Assembly: GCF_011752935.1 (NCBI RefSeq)
Contig: NZ_VWWO01000002.1
Span: forward strand, 868,001-932,000
DNA: 64,000 bases
Reading direction: 5' to 3'
Source of the DNA: Chitinophaga sp. Cy-1792
GTDB lineage: Bacteria; Bacteroidota; Bacteroidia; Chitinophagales; Chitinophagaceae
The notes under the pieces were generated by a model. It did not search any database and was not told the DNA's origin. It worked only from the letters and a program-made list of their open reading frames with translations. The position numbers and the translations under genes were made by a program. Position 1 is the stretch's first letter. Each line of letters starts with the position of its first letter. This document shows positions 1-9,145 of this stretch, one piece after another.

Positions 1-1
1 T

Positions 2-2209
2 CGTAGGGAGTTTACCGTTAGTAAACCGTTGAGACATGCAACCGCCTTTGTTTCCGGACTGGGGCAATATGAACTGACGATCAACGGTGTAAAAACCGGT
101 GATAATTTCCTGGAGCCTGGCTGGACAGACTACCGTAAAGCATCCCTGTATGTCACCTATGATGTAACGAGGCAAATCGGGCAGGGGAATAATGCCATCG
201 GCATGATGTTGGGAAATGGGTTCTATTATATCCCTGGTCAGCGTTACCGCAAGATGACCGGTGGGTTTGGTTTTCCTAAGATGATCCTGCGTTTGCAGCT
301 GGAATATGCGGATGGGAGCACAGAAGATATCGTATCTGATGAAAACTGGAAAACAACGCCTTCACCAATATATTTTTCCAGTATTTATGGGGGAGAAGAT
401 TATGATGCTACGCTGGAGCAGCAAGGCTGGGATATGCCAGGCTTCGATGCGCGACAATGGAAACGCGCGTTGGTAGCTACTCCTGTGCCGCTTGTGGCGC
501 AGGTAGGACCTTCCATTCACTGGGCGGCCAGGTGGAGTAATCCACGTAGCTGGACTTCCGGAAAAACGACGGTATATGATTTCAGACAGAATACTGCGGG
601 CATTCCGCTGATCAGTGTTTGGGGAAACAAGGGCGATACTGTACGTATTCGTCCTGCTGAACTGATAAATCCGGATAGTACGGTATATCAGCAGGCGAGC
701 GGATCTCCCTACTACCTCACCTATATCCTGAAAGGTAGTACGAAAGATAAGCCTGAAACATGGCATCCCCGCTTTACGTACTATGGTCAGCGTTATATGC
801 AGGTGGAGTGTATCCCGGTAATAAGTGGTAAACTTGCTCCTGTAGTTGCGGAGATCATTAACCAGTCTGTCACCAGCGCGGGGCCTAAAATAGGATCTTT
901 CCGCTGTTCCAATGAATTATTTAATAAGACGGATAGCCTGATAGATCATGCTATCACCAGTAATACTGTTTCGGTTTTTACAGACTGTCCGCACCGTGAA
1001 AAACTGGGCTGGCTGGAGCAGACTTACCTGATGGGGCCATCTGTAGCCTATAACTACGATGTGGCAGCCCATAACCGCAAAACGGTTTTTGATATGCAGC
1101 AGGCACAATACCAGGATGGGAAGGTTCCGGAGATAGCACCGGAGTTTACACAGTTCACTCCGCCTTTTGATGAGTCGCCGGAATGGGGTAGTGCTTCCGT
1201 AATTGTGCCCTGGAACAATTACCGCTGGTATGGTGATAAAGCCACGCTGGCAGCGTCATACGAAATGATGCAGGGGTATGTGGCTTACCTGCAGGGCCGC
1301 AGCATAAATAATATTATCTCTCATGGTTTGGGCGACTGGTTCGATATAGGGCCTGAGCGCCCTGGCGTTTCTCAGATGACGAAAATGGGTATAACGGCAA
1401 CGGCTACTTATTATTACGATCTGACCATCATGGTGAAGGTGGCTACACTGCTGAAGAAAAAGCAGGATGCCGCAAAGTATGCCAGGCAGGCCGTGCAGGT
1501 AAAAGCAGCATTCAATAAAGCCTTCTTTGATCCGGTACGTTTGAAGTACGACTCTGCCAGCCAGACTGCCAATGCCATGGCCCTATATATGGACCTGGTG
1601 CCGGCAGGTAAGCGCAATGCGGTGTTGAATGCATTGATAACGGATATCCGTACACGAAATAATGCACTCACGGCGGGCGATATCGGTTACCGTTATGTAT
1701 TGCAGGCCTTGCAGCAAAGTGATAAAAATGACGTGATCTTTGACATGAATTCCCGCGACGATGTGCCGGGATATGGTTTCCAGATAAAACACGGGGCCAC
1801 GGCCCTGACAGAAAGCTGGCAGGCATATGAATTTGTGTCCAATAATCACTTCATGCTGGGCCACCTGATGGAATGGTTCTATGCCGGCGTGGCCGGTATT
1901 CAGCAGTCGGAGGAGTCAGCAGGCTTCCGGCATATTGTGATCAAGCCTTCTCCGGTAGGAGATCTTAAATGGGCTACGTGTAACTATGGAAGTCCGTCGG
2001 GCACAATTGTCTCTAACTGGGAAAAAACAGCTGATGCATTTAACCTCACCGTAGAAATCCCGTTTGGTGCAGATGCCATGATTTGTATTCCTGTCAAACC
2101 CGGTACTACTGTGACGAAGAACGGCGAGCGACTGAAAAAGGTTGTTGTTAAAAATGGCCGTACGCTCATTCCCGTTAGTTCCGGAAAATATGTATTCACC
2201 GTGCAGTAA
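2..2209 (+). CDS. GH78 alpha-L-rhamnosidase, 5'-truncated by window edge
   Basis: The frame is open to base 2, and the residues before the first possible start (RREFTVSKPL) already match the beta-sandwich that precedes the GH78 catalytic domain. The true start and signal peptide therefore lie outside the window. The protein removes terminal alpha-L-rhamnose from pectic side chains by an inverting mechanism. The (alpha/alpha)6 domain has the general-acid motif CPHREKLGW (Glu at in-window codon 333) and the general-base motif GATALTESW (Glu at codon 604). A C-terminal beta-sandwich follows. It ends 14 bases before the GH2 gene, so the two are likely co-transcribed. The family is clear; the linkage it cuts is not. 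Confidence 0.9.
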   Translation, partial: RREFTVSKPLRHATAFVSGLGQYELTINGVKTGDNFLEPGWTDYRKASLYVTYDVTRQIGQGNNAIGMMLGNGFYYIPGQRYRKMTGGFGFPKMILRLQLEYADGSTEDIVSDENWKTTPSPIYFSSIYGGEDYDATLEQQGWDMPGFDARQWKRALVATPVPLVAQVGPSIHWAARWSNPRSWTSGKTTVYDFRQNTAGIPLISVWGNKGDTVRIRPAELINPDSTVYQQASGSPYYLTYILKGSTKDKPETWHPRFTYYGQRYMQVECIPVISGKLAPVVAEIINQSVTSAGPKIGSFRCSNELFNKTDSLIDHAITSNTVSVFTDCPHREKLGWLEQTYLMGPSVAYNYDVAAHNRKTVFDMQQAQYQDGKVPEIAPEFTQFTPPFDESPEWGSASVIVPWNNYRWYGDKATLAASYEMMQGYVAYLQGRSINNIISHGLGDWFDIGPERPGVSQMTKMGITATATYYYDLTIMVKVATLLKKKQDAAKYARQAVQVKAAFNKAFFDPVRLKYDSASQTANAMALYMDLVPAGKRNAVLNALITDIRTRNNALTAGDIGYRYVLQALQQSDKNDVIFDMNSRDDVPGYGFQIKHGATALTESWQAYEFVSNNHFMLGHLMEWFYAGVAGIQQSEESAGFRHIVIKPSPVGDLKWATCNYGSPSGTIVSNWEKTADAFNLTVEIPFGADAMICIPVKPGTTVTKNGERLKKVVVKNGRTLIPVSSGKYVFTVQ

Positions 2210-2223
2210 AAACTATCTTACAA

Positions 2224-4650
2224 ATGAAAATCATCTCCCTCAAATATCTTCTCTTATTAATATGCCTGTTGCAGCTGCAGTCAATACAGGCACAGCAGGA
2301 TTTTAACAGCGGCTGGAAATTTTTATTGGGAGATGATAGTCTGGCCATTGGCCCGCAATACAACGATGCCTCGTGGCGGGTATTAAACCTGCCCCACGAC
2401 TGGAGCATAGAAGGAAACTTTGCTGCCAGTCACCCTGCCACTACGCAGGGCGGTGCTTTACCTACAGGTATTTGCTGGTACCGTAAAACGTTTGCACTAC
2501 CGGCCGCTGAAGCTGACAAAGCAGTAAGCATTGAGTTTGATGGCGTTTACCGCGACAGTGAAGTATGGATCAATGGGCATTACCTGGGCAAACGCCCGAA
2601 TGGCTATATTTCTTTTGACTATGAGCTGACGCCCTATCTGAAATACGGAGCCCCGAACGTGATCGCGGTAAAGGTGGACAACAGCGGGCAGCCCAATTCC
2701 CGTTGGTATACCGGCAGTGGTATTTACAGAAATGTACGCCTGGTGGTAAAGGGCAAGGCGGGCTACCGCCGCAATGGTATTGTAGTAGATGCCCGTTATG
2801 TGTTGGACTCGCTTTCACATACCGATTTAGGATTTATTCGCGTACAATCATCTATATATAATCATACCGGAAAAAAAATTAAATATACTACAGCTGTAAA
2901 AATCAGTGATCCTGCTGGTAAAATAGTCGATTCGGTCATCTCCCCGGAAAACTACCTGGTGGATAAAGAAGAAATAATACGAACCACTGATTTTGCAGGT
3001 GCTGTACTAAAGCCATGGTCGCCGGATGCGCCGAACTACTATAAAGTGCTGACCATATTTAGTCAGGACCAGATGCAACCGGATACGGTAGTAACGATAA
3101 CGGGTATACGCTCTTTCAGATTTGATCCTCAGCATGGCTTTTTCCTGAACAGCAAGCCATTGAAAATAAAAGGTGTTTGTCTGCACCACGACCTCGGCGC
3201 ATTGGGTGCTGCGGTAAACGTCCGCGCCATGGAGCGGCAGCTGGAAATACTCAAGGCGATGGGCTGCAATGCGATCCGCACGGCCCATAACCCGCCGGCG
3301 CCGGAGTTCCTGGACCTCTGCGATAAAATGGGCTTCCTCGTGATGGAGGAAGCATTTGATATGTGGGAGAAGAAAAAGAACAAATACGATTACCACAAGG
3401 ATTTTGCTGCCTGGCATAAGCGCGATGTAGAAGCAATGGTGCTGCGCGACAGAAACCACCCATCCGTATTTATGTGGAGCATCGGCAATGAGATCCGCGA
3501 ACAGTTCGATAGTAGCGGTATTGCGCTGGGTAAGGAACTGGTGGATATCATCAAGGCGATCGATACCACCAGGCCGGTTACGGGTGCGCTGAGTGAATGG
3601 AATCCGCTGAAAAATTTTATCTATCAATCACATGCGCTGGATGTGGTAGGATTAAATTATCACCAGGAGGTTTATGAAGATTTTCATAAATATTATCCGG
3701 GAGAGATATTTTTAGGTACAGAGAATATGTCGGCCTTCGCTACCCGCGGGTATTATGACCAGCGTTCAGACAGTACTTATTTCTGGCCGGCAAAATCACC
3801 GCAGAAGATTGTGGAGAAGGGGAATCCTGATTATACCGTATCGGCATATGACCAGGTGTCGGCATACTGGGGCAGTACCCACGAGGCTACGTGGAAGATC
3901 ATCAGGAAGCATGACTATCTTTCGGGATTGTTTGTATGGAGCGGATTTGATTTTCTGGGAGAGCCTATACCGTACCCATGGCCTGCGCGTAGTTCCTATT
4001 ACGGTATCATAGACCTGGCGGGCTTTCCGAAAGATGTGTATTATATGTACCAGTCGGAATGGACAACGAAGCCGGTACTACATGTATTCCCGCACTGGAA
4101 CTGGCAACCTGGCCAGGTGGTGGATGTGTGGGTATATTATAATAATGCAGATGAAGTGGAGCTCTTCCTGAATGGTAAATCGCTGGGTATTCAGTCTAAG
4201 GGGCCGGAAGATTTACACCTGGTCTGGAAAGTACCTTTTGTGGCGGGAACGCTGAAAGCGGTATCGCGCAAAAATGGCAAACAGGTATTGGTACAGGAAA
4301 TAAAAACCGCCGGAGCGCCTGCTGCCATTGCCTTGCAGGCAGATCGTCCGGTTATTGAGGCCGACGGCAAAGATCTTTCCTATGTAACCCTTCAGATAAC
4401 GGACGCCAAAGGAAACCCCGTACCGTACGCTGATAATCAGGTACATTTCACCATAGAAGGACCTGGCATTATTGCCGGAACCGATAATGGGTACCAGGCA
4501 GATACCATTTCTCTGAAAAGTCCATCACGGCAATGCTGGAAGGGGATGGCACTGGCGATCGTTCAGTCTGACGGAAAAAAAGGTACTATCCGTCTGCGGG
4601 CAACCGGCGCAGGTCTTAAACCGGCAGTAATTACTATCCGTCCGGAGTAG
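2224..4650 (+). CDS. GH2 family exo-beta-glycosidase (beta-galactosidase-like)
   Basis: This secreted 808-residue GH2 enzyme has a signal peptide ending near IQAQ, a jelly-roll sugar-binding domain (about 25-190), an immunoglobulin-like domain, a TIM barrel (about 300-600), and C-terminal DUF4982-like and Ig-like domains. The acid/base Glu423 lies in MWSIGNE and the nucleophile Glu500 in FLGTENM, both as expected for a retaining GH2. Members cleave terminal beta-galactose, beta-glucuronate, beta-galacturonate or alpha-L-arabinopyranose. The pectic context allows any of these, so the substrate is open. It follows the GH78 gene by 14 bases and is followed by a hairpin that may end this transcript. 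Confidence 0.85.
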   Translation: MKIISLKYLLLLICLLQLQSIQAQQDFNSGWKFLLGDDSLAIGPQYNDASWRVLNLPHDWSIEGNFAASHPATTQGGALPTGICWYRKTFALPAAEADKAVSIEFDGVYRDSEVWINGHYLGKRPNGYISFDYELTPYLKYGAPNVIAVKVDNSGQPNSRWYTGSGIYRNVRLVVKGKAGYRRNGIVVDARYVLDSLSHTDLGFIRVQSSIYNHTGKKIKYTTAVKISDPAGKIVDSVISPENYLVDKEEIIRTTDFAGAVLKPWSPDAPNYYKVLTIFSQDQMQPDTVVTITGIRSFRFDPQHGFFLNSKPLKIKGVCLHHDLGALGAAVNVRAMERQLEILKAMGCNAIRTAHNPPAPEFLDLCDKMGFLVMEEAFDMWEKKKNKYDYHKDFAAWHKRDVEAMVLRDRNHPSVFMWSIGNEIREQFDSSGIALGKELVDIIKAIDTTRPVTGALSEWNPLKNFIYQSHALDVVGLNYHQEVYEDFHKYYPGEIFLGTENMSAFATRGYYDQRSDSTYFWPAKSPQKIVEKGNPDYTVSAYDQVSAYWGSTHEATWKIIRKHDYLSGLFVWSGFDFLGEPIPYPWPARSSYYGIIDLAGFPKDVYYMYQSEWTTKPVLHVFPHWNWQPGQVVDVWVYYNNADEVELFLNGKSLGIQSKGPEDLHLVWKVPFVAGTLKAVSRKNGKQVLVQEIKTAGAPAAIALQADRPVIEADGKDLSYVTLQITDAKGNPVPYADNQVHFTIEGPGIIAGTDNGYQADTISLKSPSRQCWKGMALAIVQSDGKKGTIRLRATGAGLKPAVITIRPE

Positions 4651-4731
4651 TAAAAAATTTACGCAATCGTTCCCGGAGATATTTTATACTGGAAATAGTA
4701 AAATGTTCCATCTTTATAGTGAAACCACACA

Positions 4732-4762
4732 TTGACTAAGGTAGTAGTTGCCGCTATCTTTA
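4732..4762 (+). promoter_or_regulatory. Candidate Bacteroidota promoter for the DUF3826 gene
   Basis: TTG at 4732-4734 and TATCTTTA at 4755-4762 are 20 bases apart. They resemble the Bacteroidota -33 TTG/TTTG and -7 TAnnTTTG elements, with one mismatch in the -7 box. The predicted start would fall near 4769, immediately before the hairpin at 4771-4800. This is pattern matching only. Confidence 0.3.
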
Positions 4763-4770
4763 ATCCAGTG

Positions 4771-4800
4771 AAAAAAAGACAGCATCCACACTGTTTTTTT
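4771..4800 (+). terminator. A-tract/T-tract hairpin after the GH2 gene
   Basis: An A7 run plus GACAG pairs with CTG plus T7 around the loop CATCCACA, giving about ten base pairs with one G-T wobble. The T-run end is typical of an intrinsic terminator for the GH78-GH2 transcript. If the promoter proposed just upstream is real, the same hairpin would instead sit at the 5' end of the DUF3826 mRNA. Confidence 0.4.
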
Positions 4801-4823
4801 GTTGACAGAAAAACTGATGCAAC

Positions 4824-5570
4824 ATGAAAAAGGTATTCCGTGTTATGAATGGTGCCACCATTAATACGCCCCTGCGTTCTCTATCCGCTGCAGGTATGCG
4901 TAAGATAAATGTTACAACGACAATTATTTCATCTACCTTTAGTTGCGCACTTTTGCTTTTTTCGCTGCATGGTCATGCGCAGGCAGACCCCGCGTATGAA
5001 AAAATGCTGACTGAAAGAACCAGCAAGATCGTACAGCCTTTAGGTATTACAGACAGCTCAAGGTATCATACCGTGATGAACACAATCGTCCATCAATATG
5101 AAGCGCTGAATGACATCCATGAACAATACAAAAGTGCCGTTACTGCCATCAAAGGGGGAGGCGCCACCGGCGCTGCCAGAGACACTGCGATAAAACAGCA
5201 GGAAGGAATAAGAAATGCTGCCCTGCGCAAACAGCACCAGCAGTTTATAGGGAATCTGACTTCGGAACTGACTGTGCAGCAGGTAGAGCAGGTAAAAGAT
5301 GGTATGACCTACCGCGTACTGCCGGTTACCTACGGCGCTTACCAGGACATGCTGCCTGGCCTTACTGCTGTACAAAAGGAACAGATCTATGCATGGCTGC
5401 TGGAAGCCCGGGAGCTGGCCATGGATGAAGGTACTTCAGACGATAAGCATAAAGTATTCGGGAAGTATAAAGGAAGGATCAATAATTACCTGGCTGCTGC
5501 CGGCTACGACCTGAAAAAAGAAACCGATGCCTGGCAACAGCGCCTGAAAGATAAAAAGAACACCAGGTAA
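4824..5570 (+). CDS. DUF3826 family secreted protein
   Basis: This 248-residue protein looks like the DUF3826 family, which I know from Bacteroidota pectin and polysaccharide loci; no activity is established. Segments such as KIVQPLGI and IVHQYEALNDIHEQY match my memory of the family core. It is rich in Lys, Gln and Glu and probably helical throughout. The first ATG (4824) gives an odd 24-residue extension. The ATG at 4896 would give a cleaner signal peptide ending at HGHAQA, so the real start may be there. The gene stands apart from its neighbours, with 173 bases before it and 352 after it, and may have its own promoter. The role is unknown. Confidence 0.6.
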   Translation: MKKVFRVMNGATINTPLRSLSAAGMRKINVTTTIISSTFSCALLLFSLHGHAQADPAYEKMLTERTSKIVQPLGITDSSRYHTVMNTIVHQYEALNDIHEQYKSAVTAIKGGGATGAARDTAIKQQEGIRNAALRKQHQQFIGNLTSELTVQQVEQVKDGMTYRVLPVTYGAYQDMLPGLTAVQKEQIYAWLLEARELAMDEGTSDDKHKVFGKYKGRINNYLAAAGYDLKKETDAWQQRLKDKKNTR

Positions 5571-5922
5571 AATAATCCATCATCCACGTTTGTCCTGACC
5601 TCATTGGTTTTCCACGATATAGATGAAATGATGAACTGCATGCGGACTAAATCCATCTGGGATGATAATGATTAAAAGGAGTCAGCCATTAACAGCACAT
5701 TATCGGACATGAATAGCAAAGATTCCACGTCTTTGAAAAATGACCAGCGATTATAGCAGTAGTAACAGTATTCGCTGAGATGAAAACCATCGTAACTACA
5801 GGTAGAATTCCATTTATGAAATAATACTGCATGTCGTGTATACCGGCAGCAGCAAGGACTTTCGATTGTCTATTGATTCAACCAAACTCAACTCTTTGCT
5901 ATTTTATTTTAAACAAACGCTA
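5571..5922. other. Intergenic leader before susC
   Basis: There is no convincing gene here. This 352-base region lies upstream of the SusC start and must hold the main promoter of the long operon. The best partial match is ACTCTTTG just before the gene (near 5891-5898), two bases off the -7 consensus TAnnTTTG, with no well-placed -33 element. I see no strong terminator and no clear operator. Confidence 0.4.
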
Positions 5923-8900
5923 ATGAATTGCATACGTTACTTTAAACCGTTGCTGTTACTGTTTTTATTAGCAGGCACACTTCATGTTGTGGCACAGGAA
6001 CGCACGATTACCGGCGTCATTAAAGACCAGAAAACAGGTGAGCTGGTTATTGGCGCCACCGTCAGGGTGAAAAATAATACGATTGCCACCACCACCAATG
6101 CTGAAGGTAAATTTACCCTGAAAGTACCTTCCGGCGAATCCATGATCATGATCACGCACCTGGGCTACAGCTTCTATGAAGCCAGGGCGGCGTCTTTGCC
6201 GGCAGTTATTATGTTGTCTACCTCCGAAAAAAGTGTAGGCGAAGTAGTGGTGGTTGGTTATGGTTCTAAACGAAAAGCCGATCTCCTTGGCGCCATTGCC
6301 AATATCAAAGGCTCTGAAGTAGAAGACCTGCCAGTGGCCAACCTGGGCAGTGCCCTGATCAACAGGGTGCCGGGTGTAAGTGTCAGCTATTCTTCCGGTA
6401 AACCCGGTTCTACTACCAACATCAATATCCGCAACTCTATTAATTTCCCCGGATCTACTGCTACCACTACCCAGCCATTGTACGTTATCGACGGTATCAT
6501 CGTCAATCCAACTACCTATAGTCAGTCGCCGAATCCGGATTTCTTTGAAAACCTGGATGCGAGCCAGATAGAAGATATTACATTCCTGAAAGATGCCTCT
6601 GCGGCCATTTATGGTGCTGCCGGTGCAAAAGGTGTGGTGCTGATCACCACTAAAAAAGGCAAGCTGGGCAAACCTAAAATTACCTATAACGGTTATCTCG
6701 GTAGTTCTACAGAAGCGGTGAAAACAAAAACGTTGTCGCCATACGAACACGGCAAATTGCTGAATGATGGCTGGGCCATGAACAATACCGCCTATACCAG
6801 CCGCTTCTCTGATGCAGACCTGGAAAAGTTAAAAGCGATGCCTAACCGCTCCTGGTACGATTACTTCTGGAATCCAGGAAATGTAATGCGCCATACGCTG
6901 AATGTTTCCGGTGGTTCTGACCGTGTAACGTTTTTTGCCGGTGGTAGTTATTATAAAGAAGATGGTAACTATGGTAATATCAATGTAAAGAAATACAGTA
7001 TACGTGGTGCGATGGATGCGAAAATCATTGATGGATTAACAGCAAACATCAGTTTCTCTTCCGACTTCAATACAGAGTCCAGGGGTACCGCTAAAGGCGC
7101 CAATGCGGAAACTGATGACCAAACCATCCGCGCCCTGTACCTGACACCCAAATGGGTGCCGGTAACCGTACAGGGACTCCCGGTGGCTTTTAACGGCCCT
7201 AATCCTCCGGGCAACTGGAGCCTGCTGGCACTGCTGAACTCTGGCAACTACACCCGCACCAAATCCCAGGGCCTTAGTACCAATGCTTCCCTGGAATACA
7301 AGCCTAACTGGGTGAAAGGCCTTACCGCCAAAGTGCAGCTGGGATTGCTGAATCGTAATAACATGGACAAGCAGTACTATCCTTCCTACCAGGTGGCCAA
7401 TGTTGTGAAGCCGGGATTTAGTAACAATGGCCTGTTGTATTCAGATTCCATCGATGCTAAAACCCCATGGGTGACTATAGCCAATAATGATCAGATGTCG
7501 GAAGGTACTACTGTGTCCAGCAGCTATCAGCTGATTGGAACGCTGAACTATGCACGTACGATCGGGCAGCATGATTTCGGTGTGCTCGTAGCCATGGACC
7601 AGAGCGAGGCACAGGCGCGCAATATTTTTCTTACCAAAACCAAACAGCTGGTAATGGGCGTAGACGAATTCTGGGCTTTCTCCGATGACCCTACCACCAT
7701 TGCCTCTCTGCAGTCTGTTATCCGAAACCCGCAGGCAACACAGTTTGCGAAGCGTTCCTTTATCAGCCGCGTGAATTATTCCTTTGCAAATAAATACCTG
7801 GTAGAGTTCATTGGCCGAATGGATGCATCCTCCAACTTCGCGCCGGATAAGCGCTGGGGCTTCTTCCCGACGGTGGGTTTAGGCTGGAGGGTGAGTGAAG
7901 AAGAATTTTTTAAAGAGCGTTTTCCGTTTATCGATAACTTCAAACTGCGCGCCATGGTGGGTATTGTGGGAGAGGACCGCGTAGCCAATAAAACATATGT
8001 AAACAGGTTTACCCAGACAACCGGTATGTTGTTTGGAAATGCCAGTACCAACGGGCTCGACCCGAGTGTATACCCTAATCCGGAAGCTACCTGGGAAAAG
8101 GCCCGCACGATGAATGTGGGCTTCGATCTGAATCTCCTTAAAAACAAATTATATGTAACTGCGGATATCTATCACCGTTATACCTATGATGCTTTCAATC
8201 AGCTGGATGTAAGCGTGGTGCCGATGTCTACCGGATTGATTACCGCCGTTAAAAACTATGGTAAGGCGATTGCCTACGGTGGTGAATTTGCCATTGGTTA
8301 CCGCGATAATATCAACCGTAACTGGGGCTTCTCTGCTGATATTAACTTTGCCATCACCAACAGTATGATACTGCAGCAGTATTATAGTCCTGCCGACCTT
8401 GGCATGTACGGCAAAAACTCGCTGGATAATCCTATCGGCCGTAATCCGAAGATCTACAACAGCAATAACTATGGTTATATCGCTACCGGCATAATCCGTA
8501 CAGATGCTGAGCTGGCGGCTATTCTGGCGAAGAATCCGAATTACACCATTGGTGGCCAGAAGCCACAGGTTGGTTTTATGAATTATGCAGATGTTAATGG
8601 AGATGGTAAGATAGATGATTATGATGTGACCTTAATGTACAACAATGGTACTTCACCGGTGGTAGGCTTTGGTATTACGCTGGGTGTAAACTATAAACAG
8701 TTTAAGCTGCAAACAAACCTTAACCTCTCCGTAGGTGGTAAGGTGTTCTACGACTCAGAGGCGAGGAAAGCCCCCACCACCACACAGAACGGGCCTTCCT
8801 TCTGGAAAGACAGCTGGACGCCGGACAATCCCAATGCAAAATATCCGCGGGTAGATGCACCACTGATCAAAGAGAATTCCACCTTCTGGGCAGTGAACGG

Positions 8901-9114
8901 AACACAGTGCCGTATCAACAATGCCGTGTTGTCTTATAGTCTGCCTAAGGAACTGGTTAACAGGTATAAAATTCCTGATCTGCGTGTAATGCTCACCGGT
9001 ACCAACTTATGGAGCCTGATCAATCCTTACAAATATAAAGATCCATACACCAGCAACTTTGCATCCTATCCAACGCTGCGTACTATTTCCATCGGTATAG
9101 GTGCCACTTTGTAA
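5923..9114 (+). CDS. SusC-family TonB-dependent outer-membrane transporter (no STN domain)
   Basis: This SusC/RagA protein imports oligosaccharides through the outer membrane, powered by TonB. The frame opens from a GTG at 5836, but ATG 5923 gives a good signal peptide (MNCIRYFKPLLLLFLLAG...VVAQ), so I use it (1063 residues). The order is carboxypeptidase-D-like regulatory domain (about 27-110), linker with VVVVGYGSKRK, plug domain with YVIDGII (about 115-240), then a 22-strand barrel. There is no N-terminal STN domain, so it is not set up for sigma/FecR signalling, unlike the receptor at 50099. The SusD partner follows 31 bases later. The ligand is probably a pectin (RG-II) oligosaccharide, inferred from the enzymes downstream. 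Confidence 0.95.
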   Translation: MNCIRYFKPLLLLFLLAGTLHVVAQERTITGVIKDQKTGELVIGATVRVKNNTIATTTNAEGKFTLKVPSGESMIMITHLGYSFYEARAASLPAVIMLSTSEKSVGEVVVVGYGSKRKADLLGAIANIKGSEVEDLPVANLGSALINRVPGVSVSYSSGKPGSTTNINIRNSINFPGSTATTTQPLYVIDGIIVNPTTYSQSPNPDFFENLDASQIEDITFLKDASAAIYGAAGAKGVVLITTKKGKLGKPKITYNGYLGSSTEAVKTKTLSPYEHGKLLNDGWAMNNTAYTSRFSDADLEKLKAMPNRSWYDYFWNPGNVMRHTLNVSGGSDRVTFFAGGSYYKEDGNYGNINVKKYSIRGAMDAKIIDGLTANISFSSDFNTESRGTAKGANAETDDQTIRALYLTPKWVPVTVQGLPVAFNGPNPPGNWSLLALLNSGNYTRTKSQGLSTNASLEYKPNWVKGLTAKVQLGLLNRNNMDKQYYPSYQVANVVKPGFSNNGLLYSDSIDAKTPWVTIANNDQMSEGTTVSSSYQLIGTLNYARTIGQHDFGVLVAMDQSEAQARNIFLTKTKQLVMGVDEFWAFSDDPTTIASLQSVIRNPQATQFAKRSFISRVNYSFANKYLVEFIGRMDASSNFAPDKRWGFFPTVGLGWRVSEEEFFKERFPFIDNFKLRAMVGIVGEDRVANKTYVNRFTQTTGMLFGNASTNGLDPSVYPNPEATWEKARTMNVGFDLNLLKNKLYVTADIYHRYTYDAFNQLDVSVVPMSTGLITAVKNYGKAIAYGGEFAIGYRDNINRNWGFSADINFAITNSMILQQYYSPADLGMYGKNSLDNPIGRNPKIYNSNNYGYIATGIIRTDAELAAILAKNPNYTIGGQKPQVGFMNYADVNGDGKIDDYDVTLMYNNGTSPVVGFGITLGVNYKQFKLQTNLNLSVGGKVFYDSEARKAPTTTQNGPSFWKDSWTPDNPNAKYPRVDAPLIKENSTFWAVNGTQCRINNAVLSYSLPKELVNRYKIPDLRVMLTGTNLWSLINPYKYKDPYTSNFASYPTLRTISIGIGATL

Positions 9115-9145
9115 ACAGATCTTTCTTACGTTAACAACCACGATT

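Noticed and set aside
5836..5922. Upstream extension of the SusC frame from GTG 5836
   Set aside because: The extra 29 residues precede an excellent signal peptide starting at 5923, so the later ATG is preferred. Similar trimming was applied at 9146, 16760, 18132, 35898, 40048, 50099 and 60034.
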